Shown here: positions 43,552 through 51,392 of the stretch, piece by piece
Layout of the letters: every line of letters starts with the position of its first letter
Numbering within the stretch: the stretch's first letter is position 1
Source: Mesorhizobium loti
GTDB lineage: Bacteria; Pseudomonadota; Alphaproteobacteria; Rhizobiales; Rhizobiaceae
DNA: 64,000 nucleotides
Assembly: GCF_002858745.1 (NCBI RefSeq)
Contig: NZ_PJRO01000012.1
Coordinates: 1 to 64,000 of the forward strand
Direction: 5' to 3'
The notes under the pieces: generated by a model
What the model was told of the DNA's origin: nothing
What the model saw: the letters and a program-made list of their open reading frames with translations, nothing else
The model's database searches: none
Position numbers and translations under genes: made by a program

Positions 43552-43874
43552 TTGGCGGTATCGGCGCAATCCAATTGAAACCCGCCATCGGCGGTTCGGA
43601 AACCTCGACTGATCTTTTCGGCACAACCGCCACCCAACCCAGCGGTACGCAGGTTGCGTCCACCTTTGCCGAGGCGCTGAACCAGGCAGCTACGAAAACG
43701 GTCAACACGTTGCAGAATGCCGAGCAGGTTTCCATCCAGGCATTGAAGGGCGATGTCGATACCCGGCAGGTCGTCGATGCCGTGATGGGTGCGCAGCAGG
43801 CGCTTCAGACGACTATCGCCATCCGCGACAAGATCGTCTCGGCCTATCTCGAAGTCAGCCGTATGAGCATCTGA
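43548..43874 (+). CDS. fliE: Flagellar MS-ring/rod junction protein FliE
   Basis: A 108-residue protein that links the FliF MS-ring to the rod. The C-terminal half (SIQALKGDVDTRQVVDAVMGAQQALQTTIAIRDKIVSAYLEVSRMSI) is the conserved FliE region. The ATG overlaps the flgC stop, so the two are coupled. Confidence 0.95.
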   Translation: MIGGIGAIQLKPAIGGSETSTDLFGTTATQPSGTQVASTFAEALNQAATKTVNTLQNAEQVSIQALKGDVDTRQVVDAVMGAQQALQTTIAIRDKIVSAYLEVSRMSI

Positions 43875-43884
43875 GGACGCATCC

Positions 43885-44673
43885 GTGAAAGCCCTTGCTA
43901 TCGCCGCCACCGGCATGAATGCCCAGCAGACCAACCTGGAAGTCATCGCCAACAACATCGCCAACATCAACACGACCGGATACAAGCGCGCCCGTGCGGA
44001 ATTCTCCGACCTGCTTTACCAGGTCGACCGCACCCAGGGCGTGCCTGATCGTGGCAATACATCAATTGTGCCCGAAGGCGTATCCGTCGGTCTTGGTGTG
44101 AAGACCAGTGCCGTGCGCAACGTCCACATCCAGGGCAGCTTCACCAACACCGGTAACGCTTATGACCTCGCCCTCGACGGCAAGGGCTGGTTCCAGATCG
44201 AAGGAGCCGACGGCCAGACGTTCTACACCCGCGCTGGCACCTTCAACACCAACGCCACCGGCCAGATGGTGACTGTGGATGGCGCGCCGATCGTTCCCGC
44301 GATCACCGTGCCGCTCGATACCAAGGAACTTATCGTCAACAAGTCGGGCCAGGTCTTTGCCCGCGTTGACGGCCAATTGGAATTGCAGAACCTTGGGCAA
44401 CTGACCGTGGCCACCTTCGCCAATGAAGCAGGCCTTGCCCCGCTTGGCGACAATCTCTTCCAGGAGACGGAGGCGTCGGGGCCGGCCAATGTCGGCGTTC
44501 CGGGTGATCCGGGCTTCGCCACCATCCGTCAGAACTACGTCGAAAACTCGAACGTCGATCCGGTCAAGGAAATCACCGACCTGATTTCCGCGCAGCGCGC
44601 CTATGAGATGAATTCCAAGGTCATCCAGGCAGCTGACGAAATGGCCGCGGTCGTCTCCAAGAACATCCGGTAA
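43885..44673 (+). CDS. flgG: Flagellar distal rod protein FlgG
   Basis: A 262-residue distal rod protein of the usual length. Signature MKALAIAATGMNAQQTNLEVIANNIANINTTGYKR at the start, the beta-rich middle, and ENSNVDPVKEITDLISAQRAYEMNSKVIQAADEM at the end. It polymerises through the LPS and peptidoglycan rings formed by FlgH and FlgI, which are encoded just downstream. Confidence 0.97.
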   Translation: MKALAIAATGMNAQQTNLEVIANNIANINTTGYKRARAEFSDLLYQVDRTQGVPDRGNTSIVPEGVSVGLGVKTSAVRNVHIQGSFTNTGNAYDLALDGKGWFQIEGADGQTFYTRAGTFNTNATGQMVTVDGAPIVPAITVPLDTKELIVNKSGQVFARVDGQLELQNLGQLTVATFANEAGLAPLGDNLFQETEASGPANVGVPGDPGFATIRQNYVENSNVDPVKEITDLISAQRAYEMNSKVIQAADEMAAVVSKNIR

Positions 44674-44678
44674 CGACA

Positions 44679-45152
44679 ATGATCGGGTACGCTCTCGGCT
44701 CCGCTACCCACCGTTTGGCACTCACCCTGGCTTTGGTCCTGGGTGCGGCGCCGGCGTTTGCCGGCGAGGTCGTGCTGATCCCCAATCGTGTCATCTATCC
44801 CGGAGAAACGATCGGCCTCACTGCCTTGAAGGAAGTCACGCTCGCCCCGGGCAGGCGCAAGCCCGACGGCATGATCACGATCGCCACAGAACTCGACGGC
44901 AAGGTCGCCAAACGCACCTTGTTGCCCGGCCGTTATATCCCGGCCAACTCGGTGCGCGAGGCTTGGCTTGTCGAACAAGGTGCAACCGTGCAGGTCTTCT
45001 TTACGGCCGGGGTACTTACCATCTCGGCCTCTGCGGTAAGTTTGCAGCCCGGCTCCGCCGGCGACCTGATCAAGGTCCGCAATGTCGACAGCGGCAAGAT
45101 ACTTTCCGGAACCGTAATGGCTGACGGCTCCATCCAGGTTTCCGCTACATGA
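44679..45152 (+). CDS. flgA: P-ring assembly chaperone FlgA
   Basis: A 157-residue periplasmic protein with a signal peptide (MIGYALGSATHRLALTLALVLGAAPAFA). The mature part starts GEVVLIPNRVIYPGETI and holds the SAF-like region RTLLPGRYIPANSVREAWLVEQGATV. It assists assembly of the FlgI P-ring. It is immediately followed by flgI with a 4-base overlap. Confidence 0.94.
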   Translation: MIGYALGSATHRLALTLALVLGAAPAFAGEVVLIPNRVIYPGETIGLTALKEVTLAPGRRKPDGMITIATELDGKVAKRTLLPGRYIPANSVREAWLVEQGATVQVFFTAGVLTISASAVSLQPGSAGDLIKVRNVDSGKILSGTVMADGSIQVSAT

Positions 45153-46399
45153 AGCGTACACTTTCCATTGTGCTTGCGGCGTTGCTCAGTGCACAGCCTG
45201 TTCTGGCCGATGGCCTGAACGCCAAGGCCAAGCGCGAGCTTGCCGCAAAGGCAGCGCGCGAGGGTGGACAGTTCGACGATCCAAACTACGACGGCGATAC
45301 CGCGAGCCGTATGTTCCAGGTTTCACCGGGCCCAAGTTCCCTGCCGCCCGGCCAGGTTGCTTCGCGCATCAAGGATGTTGCGCGCCTGCAAAGTGCGCGC
45401 GACAACCAGCTCGTCGGTTATGGCCTCGTCATCGGCCTGCAAGGCACCGGCGACTCACTGCGCAACTCGCCATTCACCGAGCAGTCGATCCGCGCCATGC
45501 TGGAAAACCTCGGCATCGCCTCGCAGGGCACCAACGCCCGCGCCAAGAACGTCGCAGCGGTGATCGTAACCGCCAACATGCCTCCCTTCGTGCAATCCGG
45601 TGCCCGCATAGACGTCAATGTCTCATCGATGGGCGATGCCACTTCGCTGCAGGGCGGCACGCTGATCATGACACCGCTGAAAGCGGCGGACGGTGAAATC
45701 TACGCCGTAGGACAGGGCTCCGTCGTGGTCTCCGGCTTCACCGCGCAGGGACAGGCACAGCAGGTAACGCAGGGTGTACCGACCGCAGGCCGCGTGCCGA
45801 ATGGTGCCATCGTCGAACGTGCGGTGCAGGCAGAATTCGGCGACCAGTCGATGTTGACGCTACAGCTCTACAATGCGGACTTCTCGACTGCCGTCCGTAT
45901 CGCGGACGCCATTAACGACTATACCCGCCAGCGTTTCGGCGCGCGTGTCGCCGCGGAGCGCGACAGCCGCACCGTCTCCATCAAGAAACCCAAGGGTATA
46001 GCGGCGGCGCGCTTCTACGCCGAGATCGAAAATCTCGTTATCGAAACCGATACCCCTGCCCGCGTCGTCATCGATGAACGCACCGGCACGATCGTGATTG
46101 GCAACAAGGTCAAGATTTCGCGCGTCGCAATCAGCCACGGCACGCTGACCGTGCGTATCACCGAGGCACCGACCATCGTGCAGCCGGAACCGTTCTCGCG
46201 CGGCGTCACGGCGGTGGAGCCGAACACCGCAATCGATATCAGCCAGCCGAATGCCCGCGTCGCCGTTCTCGATGGCCCGGACCTGCAGACGCTGGTCTCC
46301 GGTCTCAATCGCCTGGGCGTCAAGCCCGACGGCATCATCGCCATTCTGCAAGGCATCAAGTCGGCCGGCGCGCTGCAAGCCGACCTCGTGCTCCAATAG
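45149..46399 (+). CDS. flgI: Flagellar P-ring protein FlgI, with an extended mature N-terminus
   Basis: A 416-residue periplasmic ring protein. A signal peptide (MKRTLSIVLAALLSAQPVLA) is followed by about 45 residues (AKRELAAKAAREGGQFDDPNYDG...) that are not in the standard FlgI pattern, before the canonical start SRIKDVARLQSARDNQLVGYGLVIGLQGTGDSL. The end is also typical (LVSGLNRLGVKPDGIIAILQGIKSAGALQADL). The extension may be a lineage feature. It is translationally coupled to flgA. Confidence 0.96.
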   Translation: MKRTLSIVLAALLSAQPVLADGLNAKAKRELAAKAAREGGQFDDPNYDGDTASRMFQVSPGPSSLPPGQVASRIKDVARLQSARDNQLVGYGLVIGLQGTGDSLRNSPFTEQSIRAMLENLGIASQGTNARAKNVAAVIVTANMPPFVQSGARIDVNVSSMGDATSLQGGTLIMTPLKAADGEIYAVGQGSVVVSGFTAQGQAQQVTQGVPTAGRVPNGAIVERAVQAEFGDQSMLTLQLYNADFSTAVRIADAINDYTRQRFGARVAAERDSRTVSIKKPKGIAAARFYAEIENLVIETDTPARVVIDERTGTIVIGNKVKISRVAISHGTLTVRITEAPTIVQPEPFSRGVTAVEPNTAIDISQPNARVAVLDGPDLQTLVSGLNRLGVKPDGIIAILQGIKSAGALQADLVLQ

Positions 46400-46407
46400 G
46401 CTGTCCG

Positions 46408-47061
46408 ATGAACAACGCACGCCGCACCCCGCCCCCTTCACGCACCATCAAGGCAGGCGCGCTTGTCGCCCTTTTGGCAGCGCTCGGACCGGTGCATGCC
46501 AAAGAGCCAGTACGGCAGGTGCTGCCCGGAAGCCAGGATGCAGTTGCCGCGCAAAGCCTGACCCGCGAAGCACCACGGGTAGAATTGACCGAACCGGCTC
46601 CGCAATTGCCGCTGCAGGAAGACGTCGTTCCCGTCACCACGGGAACAATCGCCCCGCCGAGTGACGAAAGCGAGGTCCAGCGCTTCTGTTCCAACATTGC
46701 CGACGCCGCGCGCGACCGCCGCTATTCGCTACAGGCCGCTGAGCTCAAGCAGTTGCAAACCGAAGTCGATAAACGCATCGGTGCACTCGAGGAAAAGCGC
46801 GCCGAATACGAGGAATGGCTGAAACGACGCGAAGTCTTCCTGGCGCGCGCCGAGGACAGCCTCGTCAAAATCTATTCGGGCATGAAACCCGACGCCGCAG
46901 CCGAGCGGCTGGCTGGAACCAATGTCGAACTCGCCGCCGCCATCCTGATGAAGCTCGATGCGCGCAAGGCAAGCGTCATACTGAACGAAATGGACACCAA
47001 GGCGGCTGCCGCGCTCACCGGCATCATGGGCAGCGCCGCCCGCAGGGTAGACCCGACATGA
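46408..47061 (+). CDS. motE: Motility protein MotE (MgtE N-domain-like)
   Basis: A 217-residue exported protein with an N-terminal signal segment (AGALVALLAALGPVHA), a proline-rich stretch, a coiled coil (QLQTEVDKRIGALEEKRAEYEEWLKRREV) and a C-terminal MgtE-N-like domain (IYSGMKPDAAAERLAGTNVELAAAILMKLDARKA). In S. meliloti MotE is a periplasmic chaperone needed for MotC folding. It lies between flgI and flgH, and its stop overlaps the flgH ATG. Confidence 0.9.
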   Translation: MNNARRTPPPSRTIKAGALVALLAALGPVHAKEPVRQVLPGSQDAVAAQSLTREAPRVELTEPAPQLPLQEDVVPVTTGTIAPPSDESEVQRFCSNIADAARDRRYSLQAAELKQLQTEVDKRIGALEEKRAEYEEWLKRREVFLARAEDSLVKIYSGMKPDAAAERLAGTNVELAAAILMKLDARKASVILNEMDTKAAAALTGIMGSAARRVDPT

Positions 47062-47762
47062 TCCGCAAAGCATTGATCCTCATCGCCACCGCCAGCCTCG
47101 CTGGCTGCGCTTCAGACCTTCGCGATGTCAACAAGGAACCGCGGATGTCGCCGGTGGGTTCGGGCATCCGTAGCCAGGCAGCGCCGGTCTATCAATATCC
47201 CGAACCACCTGCCACGCAGCGCCGCCGCTTTTCGCTGTGGGACGATCGCCAGAGCCGTCTGTTCACCGATCCGCGCGCCCTGAGGGCCGGCGACATCCTG
47301 ACGGTGATGATCAAGATCAACGACAGGGCCAAGTTCAAGAACCAGAATGATCGCAGCCGCACCGCCAGCCGTTCGCTAGGCCTGAAGGCCGACGCCGAAT
47401 GGGATAGCGCCAGCACCGGCGGCAAGCTCGACGGCAGCATGGAATCGAAGACCAAGACCAATGCCGACGGCGCCATCGAACGTTCAGAAACGATCGAGCT
47501 CAATGTCGCCGCCGTCGTCACCAACGTGCTGCCGAACGGCAATCTGATGATCACCGGTTCGCAGGAAGTACGCGTCAATTACGAGATGCGTGTCCTGACC
47601 ATCGCCGGCATCGTACGCCCAGCCGATATAGGACCACAAAACACCATTGCCTACGACCGCATCGCCGAGGCCCGTATTTCCTACGGTGGTCGCGGCCGCG
47701 TCTCCGAGGTCCAGCAGCCGGGATACGGCCAGCAGGTTCTCGACCAGGTACTGCCGTTCTAG
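47058..47762 (+). CDS. flgH: Flagellar L-ring lipoprotein FlgH
   Basis: A 234-residue outer-membrane lipoprotein. The lipobox is ATASLAGC, giving a lipidated cysteine near residue 16. Conserved blocks include SLWDDRQSRLFTDPRALRAGDILTVMI and LNVAAVVTNVLPNGNLMITGSQEVRVN. The start at 47058 overlaps the motE stop (ATGA); the longer frame upstream lies inside motE. The stop codon TAG is shared with the first bases of a dispersed repeat. Confidence 0.96.
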   Translation: MIRKALILIATASLAGCASDLRDVNKEPRMSPVGSGIRSQAAPVYQYPEPPATQRRRFSLWDDRQSRLFTDPRALRAGDILTVMIKINDRAKFKNQNDRSRTASRSLGLKADAEWDSASTGGKLDGSMESKTKTNADGAIERSETIELNVAAVVTNVLPNGNLMITGSQEVRVNYEMRVLTIAGIVRPADIGPQNTIAYDRIAEARISYGGRGRVSEVQQPGYGQQVLDQVLPF

Positions 47763-47854
47763 AGCAATTCCAGCAAAAATGCGCAGCGGTTTCGTGTCCG
47801 GAATTGCGTAAAAACAAAGGGTTAGAGCGTTTCCACAAAAGTGGAAGCGCTCTA
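47761..47854 (+). repeat. Dispersed rhizobial intergenic repeat, copy after flgH
   Basis: It starts with agagcaattccag, has a middle block ccggaattgcg followed by taaaaacaaag, and ends in a near-perfect 14-base-pair hairpin (47823-47836 with 47841-47854) around an AAAA loop. It is the reverse-oriented relative of the copies at 22012-22085 and 23222-23325. Its first bases overlap the flgH stop codon, and it separates the flgH run from fliL. It may end transcription or stabilise mRNA. Confidence 0.8.
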
Positions 47855-47870
47855 GGTTGGAAAGAAGATC

Positions 47871-48359
47871 GTGGCCAACACCGAGCAGATAGCGTCGCCG
47901 AAAGGCCCCTCGCTCATCATCCAGATGGCGATGCTGCTGGCCATGACCGGCGCGGCATTGGGCGTCGGCTGGTTCGCCGGCACTTATCTCAAAAATTCCG
48001 ACAAGCCGGCGCTGCCGGCCAAGGAAAGCCATGAGAAGAAAACAGCTCACGAGGCCAAAAAAGAAGGCGAAGCAGGACCGACGCTGGTCGACCTCGCGCC
48101 GATGACCACCAATCTGGCGGCACCTGCCGAAGTTTGGGCTCGTGTGCAGCTTTCCCTCGTTTTCGATGGGCAGCCACCGGCCGGCATGGCCGAAGATGTG
48201 CATCAGGATCTGCTTGCCTTCCTGCGCACCGTGAAGATGCATCAGGTCGAAGGCGCCAGCGGCTACCAGCATCTGCGCGCCGATCTGCAGGAGCGTGCCG
48301 CCATCCGCAGCGGCGGCAAGGTCAAGGAAGTGCTGGTCAGGACGCTGTTGTTCGAATGA
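47871..48359 (+). CDS. fliL: Flagellar basal-body protein FliL, GTG start
   Basis: A 162-residue protein with one membrane segment near the N-terminus (MAMLLAMTGAALGVGWFAGTYL) and a periplasmic domain ending KVKEVLVRTLLFE. FliL surrounds and supports the stator MotAB. The GTG at 47871 follows GGAAAGAAG. The repeat element upstream means it starts a new mRNA stretch. The stop overlaps the fliP ATG by 4 bases. Confidence 0.92.
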   Translation: MANTEQIASPKGPSLIIQMAMLLAMTGAALGVGWFAGTYLKNSDKPALPAKESHEKKTAHEAKKEGEAGPTLVDLAPMTTNLAAPAEVWARVQLSLVFDGQPPAGMAEDVHQDLLAFLRTVKMHQVEGASGYQHLRADLQERAAIRSGGKVKEVLVRTLLFE

Positions 48360-49087
48360 AAAAACTCCTCGTCTTCCTGACCGTTTTCGCGGCGACGGCA
48401 ACGGCCGCGAGCGCCCAGCAGATCGATCTCGGCGGCATAGGCCAGGCGAGCGGCACAACGGTCGCCACCATCATCCAGATGTTCGGGCTGCTCACCGTCC
48501 TTTCAGTAGCGCCGGGCCTGCTCATCATGGTGACGAGCTTCACCCGTTTCATCATCGCCTTTTCGATCCTGCGCGCCGGCATCGGCCTGCAGTCGACGCC
48601 GGCGAACCTGATCCTGATCTCGCTGTCGCTGTTCATGACTTTCTACGTCATGGCGCCGACCTTCGACCGCGCCTGGGCCAACGGCGTCAAGCCGCTGATG
48701 GATAACCAGATCAGCCAGCAGGTGGCGTTGGAGCGCATTTCCGACCCGTTCCGTACCTTCATGCTGAACAATGTGCGCGACAAGGATTTCGACCTGTTTG
48801 CCGACCTCGCCCGCGAGCGCGGCCAGACGGTGGAGAGAGGAACCGTCGACCTGCGCATCCTGGTGCCGGCCTTCATGATCTCTGAAATCCGTCGCGGCTT
48901 CGAGATCGGCTTCCTGATCGTGCTGCCCTTCCTGGTCATCGACCTGATCGTGGCCACCATCACCATGGCCATGGGCATGATGATGCTGCCACCGACGGTA
49001 GTGTCGCTGCCGTTCAAGATCATGTTCTTCGTGTTGATCGACGGCTGGAACCTGCTGGTTGGCAGCCTGGTAAGATCGTTCAGTTAG
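48356..49087 (+). CDS. fliP: Flagellar export gate protein FliP
   Basis: A 243-residue inner-membrane gate protein. A signal peptide (MKKLLVFLTVFAATATAASAQ) precedes the four-segment core with FTRFIIAFSILRAGIGLQSTPANLILISLSLFMTFYVM, and PAFMISEIRRGFEIGFLIVLPFLVIDLIVATI. The start at 48356 overlaps the fliL stop (ATGA). Partners FliQ, FliR and FlhA are not in the window and probably lie to the right. Confidence 0.96.
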   Translation: MKKLLVFLTVFAATATAASAQQIDLGGIGQASGTTVATIIQMFGLLTVLSVAPGLLIMVTSFTRFIIAFSILRAGIGLQSTPANLILISLSLFMTFYVMAPTFDRAWANGVKPLMDNQISQQVALERISDPFRTFMLNNVRDKDFDLFADLARERGQTVERGTVDLRILVPAFMISEIRRGFEIGFLIVLPFLVIDLIVATITMAMGMMMLPPTVVSLPFKIMFFVLIDGWNLLVGSLVRSFS

Positions 49088-49379
49088 CCGCAGCGGCCTG
49101 ACAATCGAAATCTTCAATTCGCGACAGGTTTTGCCGCCCGCCAACACGGCGCGCTGCGGTTGCAAGCACACATCCAGATGCACGCAAACTTCAAAAAAAT
49201 CAGTATTTTAGCATTGGTTAACCACGTTCCTTAGCGCTTCCATAGGAACTGCCCCCGCATAGATGACGGCATAGAGCGAATGGCCAGAACAGATGGTCAC
49301 AGGCATGATGCCGCTCCGCTCCCAGCCGGCTCGATCCGGCATGTTCCTGTAAAAAGTATGTGTAAAAGGAACAAGGCTC
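49088..49379. promoter_or_regulatory. Promoter region of the first flagellin gene
   Basis: These 292 bases hold no gene. A perfect TGGTTAACCA palindrome lies at 49215-49224, about 155 bases upstream of the flagellin ATG. Its core GTTAACCA recurs in the leader of the second flagellin gene (50264-50271). A short hairpin near 49334-49350 (gccgg/ccggc) lies in the probable 5' leader. The motif is a candidate Rem-dependent site. Confidence 0.45.
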
Positions 49380-50162
49380 ATGTCTAGCCTTCTGACCAAT
49401 GCCGCCGCTATGACGGCTCTGCAGACCCTCCAGACAACTGGCAAGAACCTCGAAACCACCCAGAACCGCATCGCCACCGGCCAGCGCGTTTCGACCGCTT
49501 CGGACAACGCTGCTTACTGGTCGATCGCGACCGGTATGCGCTCCCAGACCGGCGCCCTCGGCGCTGTTCAGGACGCTCTCGGCCTCGGCGCCGCCGTGCT
49601 CGACACCGCCTCCAGCGCGCTGGACAAGGCGATCGACACCACCAAGACCATCCTGGCGAAATATGTGGCTCGCGCCACGCCTGGCACCAACACCGCCGCA
49701 ATCGACGCCGAAATCACCCAGCTGAAGGCTCAGGTCGTTTCCTACGCCCAGAACGCTGACTTCCAGGGCGTCAACATGCTGAAGACCGGTGGCTCCAGCG
49801 CCGCCGTCGTGACGGGTTATCAGAAGGGTGCCGCACCGACGACGATGACCGTCGCTGCTTACGACCTCGAAGCTGCAGCTGCCACCGTGACGGATACGCT
49901 GACCGCTGAAACCGCCCTTGACGCGATGAAGACCGCAGCCGCCACCATCGGCGCCGCCAAGACCCGCGTCGATGCTCAGAAGGACTTCACCAGCAAGCTG
50001 ATCGACTCGATCGATCGCGGCATTGGCCAGCTGGTTGATGCCGACATGAACAAGGAATCGGCTCGTCTGTCGGCTCTGCAGGTTCAGCAGCAGCTCGGCG
50101 TCCAGGCGCTGTCGATCGCCAACAGCTCCTCGCAGCAGATCCTGTCGCTCTTCCGCGGCTAA
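49380..50162 (+). CDS. fla: Flagellin, first copy
   Basis: A 260-residue short flagellin. The N-terminal D0/D1 part is MSSLLTNAAAMTALQTLQTTGKNLETTQNRIATG and the C-terminal part is IGQLVDADMNKESARLSALQVQQQLGVQALSIANSSSQQILSLFRG. The variable middle is unusually short, with few D2 or D3 residues. The ribosome site AAGGAACAAGG precedes the ATG. An intrinsic terminator follows, so it is likely transcribed as a single gene under Rem. The FlaF and FlbT regulators of flagellin output are encoded 13 kb away. Confidence 0.94.
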   Translation: MSSLLTNAAAMTALQTLQTTGKNLETTQNRIATGQRVSTASDNAAYWSIATGMRSQTGALGAVQDALGLGAAVLDTASSALDKAIDTTKTILAKYVARATPGTNTAAIDAEITQLKAQVVSYAQNADFQGVNMLKTGGSSAAVVTGYQKGAAPTTMTVAAYDLEAAAATVTDTLTAETALDAMKTAAATIGAAKTRVDAQKDFTSKLIDSIDRGIGQLVDADMNKESARLSALQVQQQLGVQALSIANSSSQQILSLFRG

Positions 50163-50193
50163 TCCGAACCATCTCAGGTAACAGCAACTTAGT

Positions 50194-50230
50194 GGCAGGG
50201 CCGCGCATATGCGCGGCCCTGCCTTTTGTT
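50194..50230 (+). terminator. Intrinsic terminator after the first flagellin gene
   Basis: A 30-base perfect palindrome at 50194-50223 (ggcagggccgcgca / tgcgcggccctgcc) is followed by ttttgtt. It isolates this flagellin gene from the next. Confidence 0.9.
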
Positions 50231-50263
50231 GCGCCGCCATATTAGCCCTCCCTTTAATGGCTC

Positions 50264-50295
50264 GTTAACCATGTCTGGTTAGATAGGATTAACCA
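50264..50295 (+). promoter_or_regulatory. TAACCA/TGGTTA half-sites upstream of the second flagellin gene
   Basis: Three half-sites in a row: TAACCA (50266-50271), TGGTTA (50276-50281) and TAACCA (50290-50295), the first two around a 4-base spacer. The first is part of GTTAACCA, which is also found at 49217-49224 before the other flagellin gene. The arrangement is operator-like. Confidence 0.45.
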
Positions 50296-50298
50296 CCT

Positions 50299-50363
50299 GG
50301 CACCGCTGCATCTCCATCTAAGCAACGGTGCCGGTGAAAAGATCGGCATGCCTCTGCGCATGC
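50299..50363 (+). promoter_or_regulatory. Two hairpins in the leader of the second flagellin mRNA
   Basis: ggcaccg (50299-50305) pairs with cggtgcc (50326-50332). GCATGC (50346-50351) pairs with GCATGC (50358-50363) around a 6-base loop just upstream of the ribosome site. Such leaders are targets of FlbT-type control in other alphaproteobacteria. Confidence 0.5.
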
Positions 50364-50387
50364 AGCCATTGGAGAAGGGGAGTTAAC

Positions 50388-51272
50388 TTGGCCAGCATCA
50401 TGACAAACGCTGCAGCTCTGACCGCATTGCAGAGCCTCAGCGCCACCAACAAGGCACTCGAACAGACACAGTCCCGTATCTCCACCGGCCTTCGTGTAGC
50501 AACCGCCAGCGATAACGCCGCCTACTGGTCGATCGCCACGACCATGCGGTCGGACAACAAAGCCAACTCGGCCGTGCAGGACGCGCTCGGGCTCGGCGCA
50601 GGCAAGGTCGACACCGCCTATGCCGCGATCGTCGACGTCAAAACCCAGGTCGACAAGATCAAGACCAAACTGCTTGCCGCCATGGGCAAGAGCCAGGACA
50701 TCCAGAAGCAGATCGCAACCGAAATCAAGGCGATCCAATCCGGTATCAAATCGTCGGTCGCCAATGCCACCTATGCCGGCACGAACATGCTGCAGACAGA
50801 CGGCACCGCCGCCTCGGATCTGAAGATCATCGCCGCCTACAATCGAACCGGAACAACCGTCAACATCGACACGATCAATGTGGCTGCGCTTGACACGCAG
50901 GTGCTCGATGTTGCCGGTACAGGCGGTTTTGTCGGCGGGTTGCTTGCAACCGGCTTCTTCGATCCCAGCGCGGCCGCGCTTACCGACGCCGCCATCACTA
51001 CGGCACTGGGCGCAGTCGAAACCGCGCTTGTCAAACTCTCGGACGGCGCAGCCACGCTTGGTGCAGCCAAGTCGCGTATCGATACACAAAAGAGCTTCCT
51101 GTCGAACTTGACTGATTCGATAGACCGCGGCGTCGGCCAGCTCGTCGATGCGGACATGGATCGTGAATCGACCCGCCTGCAGGCACTACAGGTCCAGCAG
51201 CAGCTCGGCATCCAGGCTCTGTCGATCGCCAACTCCAATGCCCAGAGCATCCTGTCGTTGTTCAAGAGCTGA
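50388..51272 (+). CDS. fla: Flagellin, second copy, TTG start
   Basis: A 294-residue flagellin. Reading from the TTG at 50388 gives the standard N-terminus MASIMTNAAALTALQSLSATNKALEQTQSRISTGLRVATASDN, with AAGGGGAG upstream. The upstream ATGs at 50328, 50349 and 50361 give non-flagellin sequence. The C-terminus IGIQALSIANSNAQSILSLFKS-like end is canonical. The variable middle differs from that of copy 1. A rare start together with the structured leader points to controlled translation. A stem-loop follows the gene. Confidence 0.92.
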   Translation: MASIMTNAAALTALQSLSATNKALEQTQSRISTGLRVATASDNAAYWSIATTMRSDNKANSAVQDALGLGAGKVDTAYAAIVDVKTQVDKIKTKLLAAMGKSQDIQKQIATEIKAIQSGIKSSVANATYAGTNMLQTDGTAASDLKIIAAYNRTGTTVNIDTINVAALDTQVLDVAGTGGFVGGLLATGFFDPSAAALTDAAITTALGAVETALVKLSDGAATLGAAKSRIDTQKSFLSNLTDSIDRGVGQLVDADMDRESTRLQALQVQQQLGIQALSIANSNAQSILSLFKS

Positions 51273-51299
51273 TCGGTCGCCAGTTTTTCCTTTTTCCGG

Positions 51300-51335
51300 T
51301 CGGGCCGCGCCACAAGCGCGGCCCGATACCATTTT
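51300..51335 (+). terminator. Hairpin after the second flagellin gene
   Basis: tcgggccgcgc (51300-51310) pairs with gcgcggcccga (51316-51326) around cacaa, followed by taccatttt. It is stable but with a weak T-run, so a probable but not certain terminator before fliF. Confidence 0.65.
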
Positions 51336-51392
51336 CGCACAAGCTTCAGCGTCTAGTGTTCCAGCGGGCAATCATGCAGGGACCCTCGACCC

